Counted from the first letter of the stretch, positions 37,640-48,663 are shown. The stretch is 64,000 bases of DNA from JBBRBB01 sp963830175 (GCA_963830175.1 CAWHKV010000002.1:744001-808000); one strand, 5' to 3'. Program-made: numbers and translations. The notes: generated by a model not told the origin, from the letters alone.

Positions 37640-38665
37640 TCAGGATGAGGTCCATGTGGTTAAACCACTTTTTGTAAACCTGTATGGTTTTATTTCACCT
37701 CCAAAATTATTTAAAGCACTCATTACATTATAGCGTGTACTTCCGGGGCAGTAAAAAATCATGAAGCCTCCGCCACCGGCGCCACTAATTTTCCCCCCGG
37801 TTGCACCGGCATTTTTAGCAGCGTGATAAATTTCCTGAATCCGGTTGTTGCTAATATTTTCTGCCATTTTAATCTTTTGCTCAAAACCATAATCGAGTAA
37901 CTCCCCCATCTCATGCAATTTACCTTTAAGCAGAGCTTCCTTCATCATTCTTGCCTGTTCTTTTAACTGGTGCATTGCCTCTATTGATTTTTCATTTTTC
38001 TGCTGCACATTTTTCTGCTGTTCTTTTATAATGGTAGCCGATTCCCTGCTGGTAGATGTAAAATACAAAACAAGATTATTTTCCAATTCATTCAAATATT
38101 CCTGTTTTATCCTAAGTGGATTTACAATCACTTTATCATCGCCATAAAATTCCATAAAATTAACCCCGCCGAATGTGGCTGCATATTGGTCTTGCCTTCC
38201 GCCAGCAAGGCGAAGTTGGTTTCTTTCAATTTCATATGCGTAATGCGCCACATCATATTCGCCTAAGGGAAGTTTTAGCATTTCCGAGAACGCGCCGACT
38301 ATTGCCACCACCAGTGTGGATGATGTGCCTAATCCGCTTCCTGCGGGTGCATCTACATAAGTAGTTAACCTGATGCCTTGTTTTAAATTTCCATGGTCTT
38401 TGCAGATGCTGTTGTATACGCCTTTCAAAAGGTCTAAATGTCCATTAACCGGTAGTTCTTCACCCATATTAAATTCAATGTATTCGCCCCGGTCAACTGC
38501 ATTGAGAATAATTTTTTGTTCATTGATAATTTCAATATCGGCCTGTGCATAATGAGAGATTGTTGCATTTAATATAGCCCCGCCAAATTCATCGCTGTAA
38601 GGGCTTACATCTGTTCCGCCACCAGCTAAACCAATTCTAAGAGGTGCCCTGCTTCTGTAGATCAT
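37640..38665 (-). CDS. hddA: D-glycero-alpha-D-manno-heptose 7-phosphate kinase
   Basis: The 341-residue GHMP kinase has PLRIGLAGGGTDVSPYSDEF near the N-terminus, the ATP loop DAPAGSGLGTSSTLVVAIVG, and the C-terminal KISGAGGGGFMIFYC. It phosphorylates C1 of the heptose 7-phosphate in the GDP-heptose route. It is the first gene of the four-gene cassette hddA-gmhA-hddC-gmhB. Confidence 0.92.
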   Translation of the reverse strand: MIYRSRAPLRIGLAGGGTDVSPYSDEFGGAILNATISHYAQADIEIINEQKIILNAVDRGEYIEFNMGEELPVNGHLDLLKGVYNSICKDHGNLKQGIRLTTYVDAPAGSGLGTSSTLVVAIVGAFSEMLKLPLGEYDVAHYAYEIERNQLRLAGGRQDQYAATFGGVNFMEFYGDDKVIVNPLRIKQEYLNELENNLVLYFTSTSRESATIIKEQQKNVQQKNEKSIEAMHQLKEQARMMKEALLKGKLHEMGELLDYGFEQKIKMAENISNNRIQEIYHAAKNAGATGGKISGAGGGGFMIFYCPGSTRYNVMSALNNFGGEIKPYRFTKSGLTTWTSS

Positions 38666-38751
38666 TTATTGCAGTAATTTAAACTTGGCGAAAATATCAC
38701 TTATTAAATGGTTATTACTCAATTTGCACGCTGCATATTATGGCCTGTTAT

Positions 38752-39666
38752 TTATGGAACATCTTCGCCTGCAGAGGCTGAATAAATTTTAAACCAGTCT
38801 TCGCGGGAAAGGTGAATATTGTTGGCTTCTTTTGCCTGTAATAATCGCTCAATTTTGGTTGTGCCAACCACGGGAAAAATTTTTGAAGGATGTGATAATA
38901 AAAAAGCCACCAAAACCTGGTTTATACCCGTGTTATACTTTTTAGCAAGGCTGTCTGAAACATTAACTATACTTCTAAAACGGGGATGAGAATCATCCTG
39001 GAATGAACCTCCGCCCAGGGGAGACCATGCCATTACCGCAATGTTATTTTGCAGGCAATGATCTAAAACACCATTTGTAAATGGAAGCAGGTGACTGAAT
39101 GAAATTTCTAACTGGTTAAAGGAAACTTCCACATACTTTTTTAAGAGATCTATTTGATGCGGAAGAAAATTTGAAACGCCAAAGCGAAGAATTTTTCCCT
39201 CTTTTTGTAATGTGGTGACCGTTTCTGCTACTTCCTCAGGATTCAATAAAGGGTCGGGGCGATGAATTAGCAATACATCTATATAGTCGGTGTGGAAATT
39301 TTTTAGCGACCGTTCTACGCTGTTAATAATATGCTCCCTACTTGTATTATATGATTTTATGGAATGGTGCGGCCTGTTTTCGGACAACATTTGAATGCCA
39401 CACTTTGTAACGATCTGCAACCGGCTTCTTAAAGATGCATTGTCTTTGATCGCCATTCCAAATTCTGCTTCCGTAGTATAATCACCGTAAATATCTGCAT
39501 GATCAAAAGTTGTAATGCCATATTCAATACATTTTTCAATAATAAGCCTGTATTCTTCCGTGGTAAATGCGGCACCCCATTTACCCCAGCGCATGCATCC
39601 GGCAATGGGCGAAGAAACACCTGTCATATATAAGTTTAGTTGAGAAGTGATTTTATTCTTCATCAA
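38752..39666 (-). CDS. aldo/keto reductase
   Basis: The 304-residue AKR has the catalytic pattern ITTFDHADIYGDYTTEAEFG (Asp, Tyr), IVTKCGIQML (Lys) and VLLIHRPDPLLNPEEVAE (His), with FPVVGTTKIERLLQAKEAN near the C-terminus for cofactor binding. It resembles the YdhF/YghZ-like oxidoreductases. The substrate is unknown. It begins 3 bases after the symporter stop and could be its operon partner. Confidence 0.9.
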   Translation of the reverse strand: MMKNKITSQLNLYMTGVSSPIAGCMRWGKWGAAFTTEEYRLIIEKCIEYGITTFDHADIYGDYTTEAEFGMAIKDNASLRSRLQIVTKCGIQMLSENRPHHSIKSYNTSREHIINSVERSLKNFHTDYIDVLLIHRPDPLLNPEEVAETVTTLQKEGKILRFGVSNFLPHQIDLLKKYVEVSFNQLEISFSHLLPFTNGVLDHCLQNNIAVMAWSPLGGGSFQDDSHPRFRSIVNVSDSLAKKYNTGINQVLVAFLLSHPSKIFPVVGTTKIERLLQAKEANNIHLSREDWFKIYSASAGEDVP

Positions 39667-39669
39667 TAA

Positions 39670-40932
39670 TTATGCACTAATTTTTTCGGGTAGTTTTTTT
39701 TCTACAACCTGCAGGTAGGTTTCCATATTAATAGCGTTCTCGCTTTTTGCTATGACAACTGTTGCTACACTGTTTCCAATAAAATTTATGATTGCCCTTC
39801 CTTCACTCATAAACCTATCAACTCCTATTAATAAAGCAAGGCCTTCCAGGGGAACAACCTTAAGAGCGGTTAAGGTAGAGGCCAGCACTATAAATCCGCT
39901 TCCCGTAACTCCGGCGGCTCCTTTACTGGTTATAAGTAACACGCCGATCACTGTTAATTCCTGCCCAATTGAAAGGTCAACATTATAAACCTGCGCTAAA
40001 AAAATAATGCACATGCTCAGGTAAATCGTAGTGCCATCCAGGTTAAAACTATAACCTGTAGGAACCACTAAACCTACAACCTCTTTGTCGCACCCCGCAG
40101 CTACGAGTTTTTCCATTAAAGAAGGCAGGGCAGCCTCGCTGCTGCTGGCACCGAACACAATTAATATTTCTGCCTTGATGTACCCTAATAATTTAAACAA
40201 ATTAAACTTGTACAATCTCGCAACGAGAAAGAGTACCACGAAAATAAAAAGCAAACCGGTCACATAAAAAGTGATCAATAATTTGCCAAGTAAAGCAAGA
40301 CTGGTGAAACCAAATTTTCCGATGGTATATGCCATACCACCGAATGCTCCAACCGGGCTTACACGCATTACAATCTTAATGATATTAAAAAGCACTCGAT
40401 TGATATTGTCAAAAACATTAAGTAAACCCCGTCCTGCATCTCCCATCCATTTAAGCCCTACAGCAAATAATACACTGAAGAACAAAACCTGCAGAATATC
40501 CCCTTTGGCAAATGCATCTACAATATTCGGAGGAACCATGTGTGAAAAAAATTCACCCCAGTTCATTTGGTGTGCGGCTTGTTCAGCAATATCACTCACC
40601 TGCCCGTTTGAGGAGGAGGCATCTATACCTGCTCCCGGTTTAACTGTGTTTGCCACAACCAGCCCGATAATCAGCGCAAGTGTTGTAATAATCTCAAAAT
40701 ATAAAATGGCTTTGCCGCCAACCCTTCCCACTTTGCGCAGATCGCCTGCCCCGCAAATGCCTGAGACCACTGTAAAAAAGATAAGAGGCGCAATCACCAT
40801 CCTTATCATGTTTATAAAAGTATCGCTGATAAGTTTGGCTGATGGTGCAAAGCCTGGAAAGAAATATCCCACTATAACACCCAGGATAATTCCAATAATT
40901 ACCTGAACATATAGGACCTTTAAAAATTTCAT
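39670..40932 (-). CDS. dicarboxylate/amino acid:cation symporter (DAACS family)
   Basis: About 420 residues and eight or so membrane segments, with the family elements GASSSEAALPSLMEKL (serine-rich hairpin), VPTGYSFNLDGTTIYLSM and MSEGRAIINFIGNSVATVVI (substrate-binding TM8). It imports C4-dicarboxylates or glutamate/aspartate with H+ or Na+. The ATG at 40932 (MKFLKVLYVQVIIG) is preferred: upstream codons to 40995 form a cysteine/phenylalanine-rich lead that overlaps a terminator. Confidence 0.92.
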   Translation of the reverse strand: MKFLKVLYVQVIIGIILGVIVGYFFPGFAPSAKLISDTFINMIRMVIAPLIFFTVVSGICGAGDLRKVGRVGGKAILYFEIITTLALIIGLVVANTVKPGAGIDASSSNGQVSDIAEQAAHQMNWGEFFSHMVPPNIVDAFAKGDILQVLFFSVLFAVGLKWMGDAGRGLLNVFDNINRVLFNIIKIVMRVSPVGAFGGMAYTIGKFGFTSLALLGKLLITFYVTGLLFIFVVLFLVARLYKFNLFKLLGYIKAEILIVFGASSSEAALPSLMEKLVAAGCDKEVVGLVVPTGYSFNLDGTTIYLSMCIIFLAQVYNVDLSIGQELTVIGVLLITSKGAAGVTGSGFIVLASTLTALKVVPLEGLALLIGVDRFMSEGRAIINFIGNSVATVVIAKSENAINMETYLQVVEKKLPEKISA

Positions 40933-40983
40933 TACTTTAAAAGTATGCACACAAACGGAACATGAATAAAAAAATTTTATGAA

Positions 40984-41005
40984 AAAAGGAGGCAAATAGC
41001 CTCCC
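40984..41005 (-). terminator. intrinsic terminator after the M36 peptidase gene
   Basis: GGAGGC and GCCTCC form a 6-bp GC-rich stem around a 5-base loop, followed on the minus strand by TTTTTT. It lies just past the peptidase stop codon at 41012. Confidence 0.75.
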
Positions 41006-41011
41006 AGTTTT

Positions 41012-44000
41012 TTAGTGTTTTATAAGCTTTTGTACATAGTTTAAATTCCCTCCAGTTATTTTAATGTAATATACAGCTGGCGGAAGTTGTGCAATATTCA
41101 GTGTTATATACTGCCCGTACATGTTGGCAGATGTAACCTGCTGCCCGCCTGCATTGTATAACTTAACAATAAGTTTTTCCGTATTGCCTGTAATAGTGAC
41201 TTTTATTAAATCGCGTGCTGGATTCGGTGAAATGGAAATGAGCGCTTTAAGATCGCTAAATGAAACTTTTCTAACCTCGCTATAGCTGTATTTTCCATCA
41301 GCATCTACTTGTTTTATCCTGTAATGATCATCGCCATTCAACGGATAATTGTCTGTAAAGGAGTAATTGTTTACCACGGAATTTCCTCCCTTCGCCATCA
41401 CTTCACCAATGCGTAAAAAATTTACCGCATCAGTACTTCTTTCAATGATGTATTTTGAACTATTGATTTCCTGCACCACTGTCCATTTTAAGAGGGAGGT
41501 TTGATTTTGAGCAGTTGCTGTAAAGTTTCCCCAGGTTATGGGTAAAACTTCTTCATTAAGCATTGAGATTGCTGATGAATTACTTACTTGTCTTTTTTCT
41601 CCATCAAACAGGGCCACAGAATTATATATGCCTGCCGCACTTTCTAATAAAATATCATCTATATACCAGCCATCGAATGAAGTGCCCACATCACAAGAAA
41701 ATGCAAATCGAAGTTTAATGCTTTTTCCACTGTATTTGCTAAGGTTAACCGTGGATTGAATAAAGCCAGTTGACAATCCCGCAAAAGCATACCGGTTACC
41801 CCTTGCCCCTACGAGCATATTGTTGTTATACGGGTTTAAAATAAACAAGGATGGATCTATGTACTGCCATGTTTTGCCGGTATCAGTGCTTATTTCTAAC
41901 CATCCTCCATCGTAACCGCCTTCCGTATTAAAATAATGCCAGAATGAGAGGGTGCTTATACCTGAAAGACTAAAAACATTTGTCGTTTCAAGATAGGCAC
42001 TGGATGTTGAATCTACCTCGTTTGCAAATAAAGAAAAACCGCTGCTGTGCGAAAGTTTGTTACTAACCTGCCAATTGCTTTTACCTGTTTTTGTAACAGA
42101 AAATGCTGCAGGAATTGTATTTGCAGGTATGGTTTCATTTAAATGTTGCTGTGTGGCAAAATAGGTTCCGGTTTTAGTTGTAGCGATTAACGAAAAAGTT
42201 GCAGATGAATTTTGCGGAAGATCTATGGCTGTAAATGATACTGTATTATCTGCGCCATTATAAGTTCCTCCTGAAACATAAGTGAGGTTGTGCGGAAGGG
42301 TATCAGTAATTGTATAGTTGGAAATGGCGGCGCACTGGCTGGTTAGGGTAAATGTATATTGAATATTTTCGTTCTGACCAACGATACTTTTGTCGGCAGC
42401 TTTAGTAACTATGGCAAAATTGTGTTCATTAAAATCTGCCCTGCCATCTTTTAAACTATACGGGCTGCCCTCATATGCGAACTGCCCCATACCACGTTTT
42501 GCAAAAGCTTTCCAAATGGTGCAAGTGTGTACACCGCTGTAAAGAATTGTGTCTGCTTTTAGAATGGCATCCCTTCCATCTATAAACCCGGGGCTGCATG
42601 TTTGCAATTTCATTCCCAGCATAACTAATTTTAGTGCAACATTATTTCCACCCAGCGCATCTGCATCATGTAAATTTTTACTTATGCCATTTGTTTCAAT
42701 CAATGCCCAGGTCATTTCCCACAAAGCTTCACACCAAACTTCACCAATAAAATGGCTGTCGAAAAAGCTTTCGCTTTGCTTGGTTACATTGTCGTAGGTA
42801 AGATTATTAATCGTTATGTCGGTAGAGTAGGGGCGTGTTCTAAAACCATTGCCGGTAATTTTTTCATTATTAACATAGGTGCCAATTGTTCTTTTCTTTG
42901 TACCATCATTAATGGTTGCTGTTGACCAGTCTGTGGTAACCATTAACGCGAAATAATCACTCCAACCTTCACCCATTTGTTCTGAGTTCTGCAAACAGGT
43001 TGGGTTTGAGGGTCCACCCGTTAGTCTGTTTGAAATTCCATGCGTGTATTCATGCGCTATTACACCATTATCAAGGTCGCCATCTAATTTGGGATTGCCT
43101 GTAAAAAGAAACATTTGCATACGCGGCGTTTGCCCATCTGATGGAGTGCTAAAATTAGCATTGCTGGTTCCCGATCCATCCTGTGCATCTGCCAGCACAT
43201 AATCGTTCCCTGCACCGCCACGTCCTAAATTATTTGCCTGAAAATTTCCGGCAGGTTCATCAAAACCATAGAGATAGCTTAGATCGTGCATAATGTTATT
43301 CCAGTAAAACAAGTTGGTGGTAGCAAAAGATAAGTTGACGGGTAAATTGGGATTTTGTGTAAAGTCTGGCGTAAAGTCAAACAAAAAATCAGGTTCTCCC
43401 GTTTGTGAATGAGGAGATGATCCAAATCCATTATTGCCATTTTTATCGTCTTGTGCTAAAACATTATTTCCTCTTGTGCTATCGTACACCCGGTTGCCAT
43501 CATCGTGCCATTTTAAAGTAGTGGCCTTACTGTTTGCGGGTGCCAACTCCCACGGATTAATATGAATAGAAGGTGCGCCACCCGGATGAATTGGGCTTTC
43601 TGAGGGAAATTTAATTACCCTGTAACCTGCATTGTTATTGGAAGTATTGGTTGAATAATTTTCACCAGGAATTTGATTAAAAGTATGATCAAACGTTGCA
43701 GGATCGTGGTCTGTATCAAAATTGCAATACACAGTCAGATTGTCTTTCCCGAGAATCGAGGCATTCTTTGCATCTACTTTTACTAACCAGTAATCTGAAG
43801 AATGTAGGGGCTGAACAGCCACCTGCCAAGTAAGAAATAATTTTTTACTTTTTACATCCCGTACCCACACCAAAGTGCTTTTAATATTGTTTGATGCAAT
43901 GCCGAGGTTGCCAAATTCATATACTTCAGGTAGTAATTTGTTTATAGCATTGTTTACTATTACCGGGGTTAGTTGCAAATGTTTTAATGCCGCTATTACT

Positions 44001-44377
44001 GCATTTACGGGTGATACCAATGGTTTTGCTGTTGTAATGTCATTATTTTTAAACGGGATGGAAATTCTTTTTCCTGTAAAGGATGCGATTACATTTTTAT
44101 TTAATGCAAGTGTTTGAATACTGTTCAATACGTCATATCCCATGTAGGTTTGTTGCATGTAAACCATGGTGATGCCTGAAGCAGCATCAATATATGCATC
44201 AGAAATACGCATGTCCCGAATATCACCATCAGACAATGCAAGTATTTTTTGATGTGTTTTTATAATGGCTGAAACCGCCTGTACGTCTACACGCTGGGCA
44301 TTTAATACATTCAGAATAACGAGGCAAAACAATACAGATATGCCTTTAAGCACAAATTTTTTAAGCTCTTTTTTCAT
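41012..44377 (-). CDS. secreted M36 (fungalysin-type) metallopeptidase with T9SS sorting domain
   Basis: The 1121-residue protein has a signal peptide (residues 1-27), an FTP-type propeptide region to about 190, and the M36 catalytic domain with HEYTHGISNRLTGG (zinc ligands His442 and His446, catalytic Glu443) and EQMGEGWSDYFAL (third ligand Glu470). A DUF11-like beta domain (YTITDTLPHNLTYVSGG) follows near 700, then a MAM-like domain with GGWLEISTDTGKTWQYID. The last 75 residues (ISPNPARDLIKVTITGN onward) form a type A T9SS sorting signal. So the enzyme is exported across the outer membrane and probably degrades external protein. It is monocistronic. Confidence 0.95.
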   Translation of the reverse strand: MKKELKKFVLKGISVLFCLVILNVLNAQRVDVQAVSAIIKTHQKILALSDGDIRDMRISDAYIDAASGITMVYMQQTYMGYDVLNSIQTLALNKNVIASFTGKRISIPFKNNDITTAKPLVSPVNAVIAALKHLQLTPVIVNNAINKLLPEVYEFGNLGIASNNIKSTLVWVRDVKSKKLFLTWQVAVQPLHSSDYWLVKVDAKNASILGKDNLTVYCNFDTDHDPATFDHTFNQIPGENYSTNTSNNNAGYRVIKFPSESPIHPGGAPSIHINPWELAPANSKATTLKWHDDGNRVYDSTRGNNVLAQDDKNGNNGFGSSPHSQTGEPDFLFDFTPDFTQNPNLPVNLSFATTNLFYWNNIMHDLSYLYGFDEPAGNFQANNLGRGGAGNDYVLADAQDGSGTSNANFSTPSDGQTPRMQMFLFTGNPKLDGDLDNGVIAHEYTHGISNRLTGGPSNPTCLQNSEQMGEGWSDYFALMVTTDWSTATINDGTKKRTIGTYVNNEKITGNGFRTRPYSTDITINNLTYDNVTKQSESFFDSHFIGEVWCEALWEMTWALIETNGISKNLHDADALGGNNVALKLVMLGMKLQTCSPGFIDGRDAILKADTILYSGVHTCTIWKAFAKRGMGQFAYEGSPYSLKDGRADFNEHNFAIVTKAADKSIVGQNENIQYTFTLTSQCAAISNYTITDTLPHNLTYVSGGTYNGADNTVSFTAIDLPQNSSATFSLIATTKTGTYFATQQHLNETIPANTIPAAFSVTKTGKSNWQVSNKLSHSSGFSLFANEVDSTSSAYLETTNVFSLSGISTLSFWHYFNTEGGYDGGWLEISTDTGKTWQYIDPSLFILNPYNNNMLVGARGNRYAFAGLSTGFIQSTVNLSKYSGKSIKLRFAFSCDVGTSFDGWYIDDILLESAAGIYNSVALFDGEKRQVSNSSAISMLNEEVLPITWGNFTATAQNQTSLLKWTVVQEINSSKYIIERSTDAVNFLRIGEVMAKGGNSVVNNYSFTDNYPLNGDDHYRIKQVDADGKYSYSEVRKVSFSDLKALISISPNPARDLIKVTITGNTEKLIVKLYNAGGQQVTSANMYGQYITLNIAQLPPAVYYIKITGGNLNYVQKLIKH

Positions 44378-44513
44378 TTAAAATTGAAATGGTGGTTTGG
44401 AGAGAATCCAAATATATATTGAATTATTCTTCCAACATGCATCTTTCAACAAATGAAAAGTTCGGTAAGATTTAATAACAAAACATTTTGCTACTCTATC
44501 AACTAGACATAGT

Positions 44514-45251
44514 TTATGAAACCTGGCCCAAATTATTTAAATTACTGTAACCGGGTGGTAAGTTTTGCCAATTTTGTTTGGTTGAAACAAACAGATTTGT
44601 TGGTACAAGTAATTGCTGATCAAAATACTTGTTGGCTGCATTTTTATTTCCTGTATTTAGTAAGGCCAGCGTAAGAAGGTTTTTTGTTAGTTGCAATTCT
44701 ATTAAACTGTTTGAAATACCAAACCGGTTTTTTTCTTCATCTGCAAATGCATTGGGGTTTACACCTTTAGCGCACTGGTAAGCCTGAAGCATTTGAATAA
44801 ATTTTTCTGCGGGTGCCGAACCTAAAATGTCGTTATAGCTTTTGTATGCATTTACAATTCTAGAAATTAGTTTTTCTACATTTTCCGTTGTACAGCGTTC
44901 ATATTCAGTAATACCAAAGGGAAAAAATTCCTGGTATTGCTGGCTGTCTTCACCGAAATAATTATTTAATAATGGTTCCCGCAGATGAATTTCTGAAATG
45001 AAAGAATTAACTATTCGTGCCATGCTGTTTAACCTGCATTGTTGTAAAATATTACATGTTGAAGGATCTATCAGGGCGCCAAAATGGTTCTGATATGCAT
45101 GTAAAGTTTGATTGATCATATCATCGTACCGGTTACCATCATTTTGTGCCGCCAATTTTGAAAGATGATCTTCGCAGAAAGAGCGCAGTGCTTTACGGGA
45201 AACTTTATTACAGGGAAAAGGAATTTCGAAGAATTGTTCGAGGTTAATCAT
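44514..45251 (-). CDS. conserved-looking protein of unknown function
   Basis: The 245-residue protein is predicted soluble and mostly helical, without signal peptide. It has several Asn/Tyr-rich helices (RYDDMINQTLHAYQNHFGAL, VNSFISEIHLREPLLNNYF) and I recognise no family. It starts 86 bases after the priA stop on the same strand and could be the tail of that operon. The composition matches neighbouring real genes. Confidence 0.65.
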   Translation of the reverse strand: MINLEQFFEIPFPCNKVSRKALRSFCEDHLSKLAAQNDGNRYDDMINQTLHAYQNHFGALIDPSTCNILQQCRLNSMARIVNSFISEIHLREPLLNNYFGEDSQQYQEFFPFGITEYERCTTENVEKLISRIVNAYKSYNDILGSAPAEKFIQMLQAYQCAKGVNPNAFADEEKNRFGISNSLIELQLTKNLLTLALLNTGNKNAANKYFDQQLLVPTNLFVSTKQNWQNLPPGYSNLNNLGQVS

Positions 45252-45337
45252 GGCAAGTTTTGGATTTTTTGGATATTATAGACATCAATTTTACCAGATG
45301 GGAGCCTATCAATCAAAAATTTGCTTTTCACAATAGG

Positions 45338-47841
45338 TCAATATGGATCCACATCTATAAGCACATCCACACTTTTATATGGATTTGTAAAATTAAGCAA
45401 CGCAACCTGCTGCAAAATATTGTCTTTGCATTGCTTTATGGTAGCTGAATCTTTGGGAAGCCTGATCAAAACATTCCATAAATATTTATTTCGGATTCGT
45501 GGAATAGTATTTTGTGCAGGACCAGTAAGGTTATCTCTAAATTCTTGTTGCAACCCTCTTGTTAGAATATTTGCTGCTTCTTCGGCTATATGGTTTTGCT
45601 TATGCCTGAAGGTTAATTGTATAAGCCTTGCAAAAGGAGGATAGAAAAATTGTTTCCTGTTATTTATTTCAAATTCATACAACAACTTGTAGTCGTGCTG
45701 CAACACAAATTGAAGAACAGGGTGGTGTGGATTGCTTACCTGTATAATTACCCTGCCATTGCTATTCGTTCGGCAGGCCGCCGCTAACCTGCTCCATTAG
45801 CTGGTAGGCTCTTTCATTCACACGAAAATCTGTGAAGTATAATAGACTGTCGGCGTCAATTATTCCCACAACATCAACATGCTCAAAGTCAAGTCCCTTT
45901 ACAACCATTTGCGTTCCGACAAGTATGTCGAACCTTTGTTGTTCAAATAGTTTAATAAGTGTGTCATGTGCGTTCTTGCCCTTAACACTGTCGAAATCCA
46001 TTCGCGCTATTTTTGCCTCAGGGAACTCATCAGTAAAAACTTCTTCAATTTTTTCTGTACCGAAATTTTTTTCTTTGAATTTCTGGCTTCCGCAGGCAGG
46101 GCAGGTATAAAACAATCCATATTCGGTGCCGCAGTAATGGCAGATCATCTTTTCTTTTCCCTTGTGATAGGTAAGAGTAACATCACAATTATTGCATTGC
46201 GGAATCCAGCCGCAAATACCACATAACATAAAAGGTGTGTACCCTCGCCTGTTTTTAAAAACTATAACCTGTTTTTTTTCAGCAAGACTTTTTTCTATCG
46301 CCAATTTTAATGGCGGTGAAATGATTTTTTCTTTGGATGGAAATTGTTTTAAATCAATGATATCAATTTCGGGAAATGCAGCATTACCAAATCTTTCAAG
46401 CATTTCTACAAAGGCATATTTGCCTGTTTGTGCATTGTGATAACTTTCGAGAGAAGGAGTAGCGCTTCCTAATAAAACCTTTGCATTAAAAAGAGACGCA
46501 TAATAAATGGCTGCATCCCGTGCATTATACCGGGGTGGGGGCTCCTGCTGTTTGTAGGATGGATCGTGCTCTTCGTCGGCGATAATTAAGCCAAGGTTTA
46601 TAAATGGCAGAAACAAAGATGAACGTGCACCAAGTATAACTTTTATCTCACCTGATTTTACCCTGTTCCAAATTTCTACTCTTTCGTTTGCATTAAATTT
46701 AGAATGGTAAACGACAATGTGCCCCCCAAAATGTTTTTGTAGACGTCGTATTATTTGTGCCGTTAATGCAATCTCCGGAAGCATATATAATACCTGTTTA
46801 TTCATTCGCAGGTATTGTTCTATCAACTTAATATATAATTCTGTTTTGCCACTGGCCGTTACACCATGTAGCAGGCACACTTCCTTTTCAGTAAAACCGG
46901 TGATGATGTTGTCGAATGCATTTTGCTGCGAAGCAGAAAGCATAAAATCAATCTGAATATTTTTGGGTAAACTATGTATCCTGTTGTACTGATCGTTTTT
47001 CTATAACAAGAATATTTTTATCAACCAAAGCTTTTAGTTGTGCAGCATTTGCATTTGCTTTTTTCAACAGTTCTACCTGTGAAACCTCCCCGGTTGTTTT
47101 AACCAAATGCAAATAACACAACAAAAGTTCCATTTGTTTTGGAGCACGTGTTTTTGCATTAAGTAGTTCCGCCAATTCTTCTTCTGCCTGGTATTTAGGA
47201 GCAAGACTAATAAAACTTTCGTTTTTAACCTTGTATTTATCACGCAGCTCTTCCCACACATAACAAACCCCGCGGTCAATTAATTGTTTTATAACAGGGT
47301 AAACCGAAGTAGCATCAAGCAACTGTTGCACTTCAGCGAGCTTTAATTGTTTTTTAATTGATAATGCTTCAGCAACAATATATTCACGATCATCAAGCGA
47401 AGAAAAATCATCTCCAAAATCTTCATTACTCACCAAAATGGTTTCGCTTGATAATTTTAAATTGGCGGGTATTGCCGCCAGCATTACTTCACCTTCACTG
47501 CACATATAATATTCCGCTACCCATTGCCACAATTTTAACTGGTGCGCAAAAATAACGGGCTCCTCATCCAAAATATTTAATACGGGCTTGGGGGTAAAAC
47601 CAGCAGGTTTTTCTTTGGTGATTTTTTTTATGATGCCTGCATATCTTTTATTCTTGCCGAGGTTTACTTCAACCCTAATACCGGGTTTAACTGCAGTTTG
47701 AAATTCTTCGGGAATGCTCCAGGTGTAATTTTTAGGAAGGGCGAGGGGTATAATAATTTCAGCATACAATTGTATTTCTTCGTTGAAGCTTAATAAATTA
47801 TCGCCCTCAGTATTAAGATTATTGTTTTCAATCATAATCAC
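45338..47841 (-). CDS. priA: primosomal replication restart helicase, split by two frameshifts
   Basis: PriA reloads the replisome at stalled forks. Piece one (47841-46972) is the 3'-DNA-binding and winged-helix part, AEIIIPLALPKNYTWSIPEE and KLWQWVAEYYMCSEGEVMLA. Piece two (about 46980-45780) has the Walker A GVTASGKTELYIKLIEQYL, DEEHD box, zinc-binding CGICGWIPQCNNCDVTLTYH and GTQMVVKGLDFEHV. Piece three (to 45338) is the C-terminal FFYPPFARLIQLTFRHK domain. Indels near 46985 and 45778 separate them; the second falls inside the helicase motif normally reading SGRAGR. Conserved residues on both sides argue for sequence error. Confidence 0.92.
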
Positions 47842-47847
47842 AAACTG

Positions 47848-48663
47848 CTACAAGTTTTTCCTGTATTTTTTTAATCCTTCTTCCATTGATTTATGTACCT
47901 GTTCTTTTAATGCCTGCATGTCTTTCGTTCCGATAAAATTATCTAAACTTATTTCATCCAAGTAAACCACGCGGTTTTTGCCAGGAGTTAATGAGAAAAT
48001 ACTTTTCCAGTGTAACCTGTTTACACAATCAAGAAATAATAAAGGTTTAATGGGTGTGCCAGTTTCCAGCGCTATGCGAAATGCGCCATCATAAAAATCT
48101 TTAAGTGGCTCGCCGGATTCATTAAAAGTTCCTTCAGGAAATATAAATACCGAAATGCCTTGTTGAATAGCTGCTTTCAACGCTCTTAAACTTTTTGCCC
48201 TGTTTGCAACACTACTCCTGTCAACAGTAATTACAGTGGCTCTATATACGATGCCAAAAATGGGGATCTTCAGCATTTCCTGTTTTCCTAAAATTCTTAC
48301 GGGTTGGTGAATGCTGCAGACAGCAGTGGGAATATCCAGGTAAGAAGAATGATTTGCCACAAAAATATACTGGCGTTTTGCATTGTGTGGAGAAATGTAA
48401 ATTTCTTTATACCTGATTGCAATTAGTAAAAAGCCCAGCCTGCAAAAAAAATTACACACCTTGTAAATAAAATTGCCTGCTTTTATTTTGCCTAATATTA
48501 ATGCAAACAACACGAAAATACTTATGATGGTCACAATAATTGCCAGTAAAAGAATGGTGTAAATGCAATAAACTATTTGCAGAAATTTTAAAATGTATTT
48601 CAGCAATTTCGTCATTAAGAAAATTAAAATTTTTGATGCAGAGATGGGGGGGTGTTTAATCAA
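47848..48663 (-). CDS. plsC: 1-acyl-sn-glycerol-3-phosphate acyltransferase
   Basis: The 271-residue membrane enzyme acylates lysophosphatidic acid. Two hydrophobic stretches at residues 20-60 precede the acyltransferase motifs NHSSYLD (HX4D, residues 104-110) and VFIFPEGTFNESGEP. An alternative start at 48615 (MTKLLKYILK) would remove the short polar lead. The frame overlaps the SAM hydroxide adenosyltransferase stop by 8 bases. Confidence 0.9.
   Translation of the reverse strand: MIKHPPISASKILIFLMTKLLKYILKFLQIVYCIYTILLLAIIVTIISIFVLFALILGKIKAGNFIYKVCNFFCRLGFLLIAIRYKEIYISPHNAKRQYIFVANHSSYLDIPTAVCSIHQPVRILGKQEMLKIPIFGIVYRATVITVDRSSVANRAKSLRALKAAIQQGISVFIFPEGTFNESGEPLKDFYDGAFRIALETGTPIKPLLFLDCVNRLHWKSIFSLTPGKNRVVYLDEISLDNFIGTKDMQALKEQVHKSMEEGLKKYRKNL

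Noticed and set aside
40271..40906. 211-codon plus-strand frame inside the symporter gene
   Set aside because: Mirror of a membrane protein coding strand; composition (Pro/Thr/Ile-rich) is typical of antisense shadow.
45321..46440. Plus-strand frames inside priA
   Set aside because: Antisense shadows of a recognised helicase gene.
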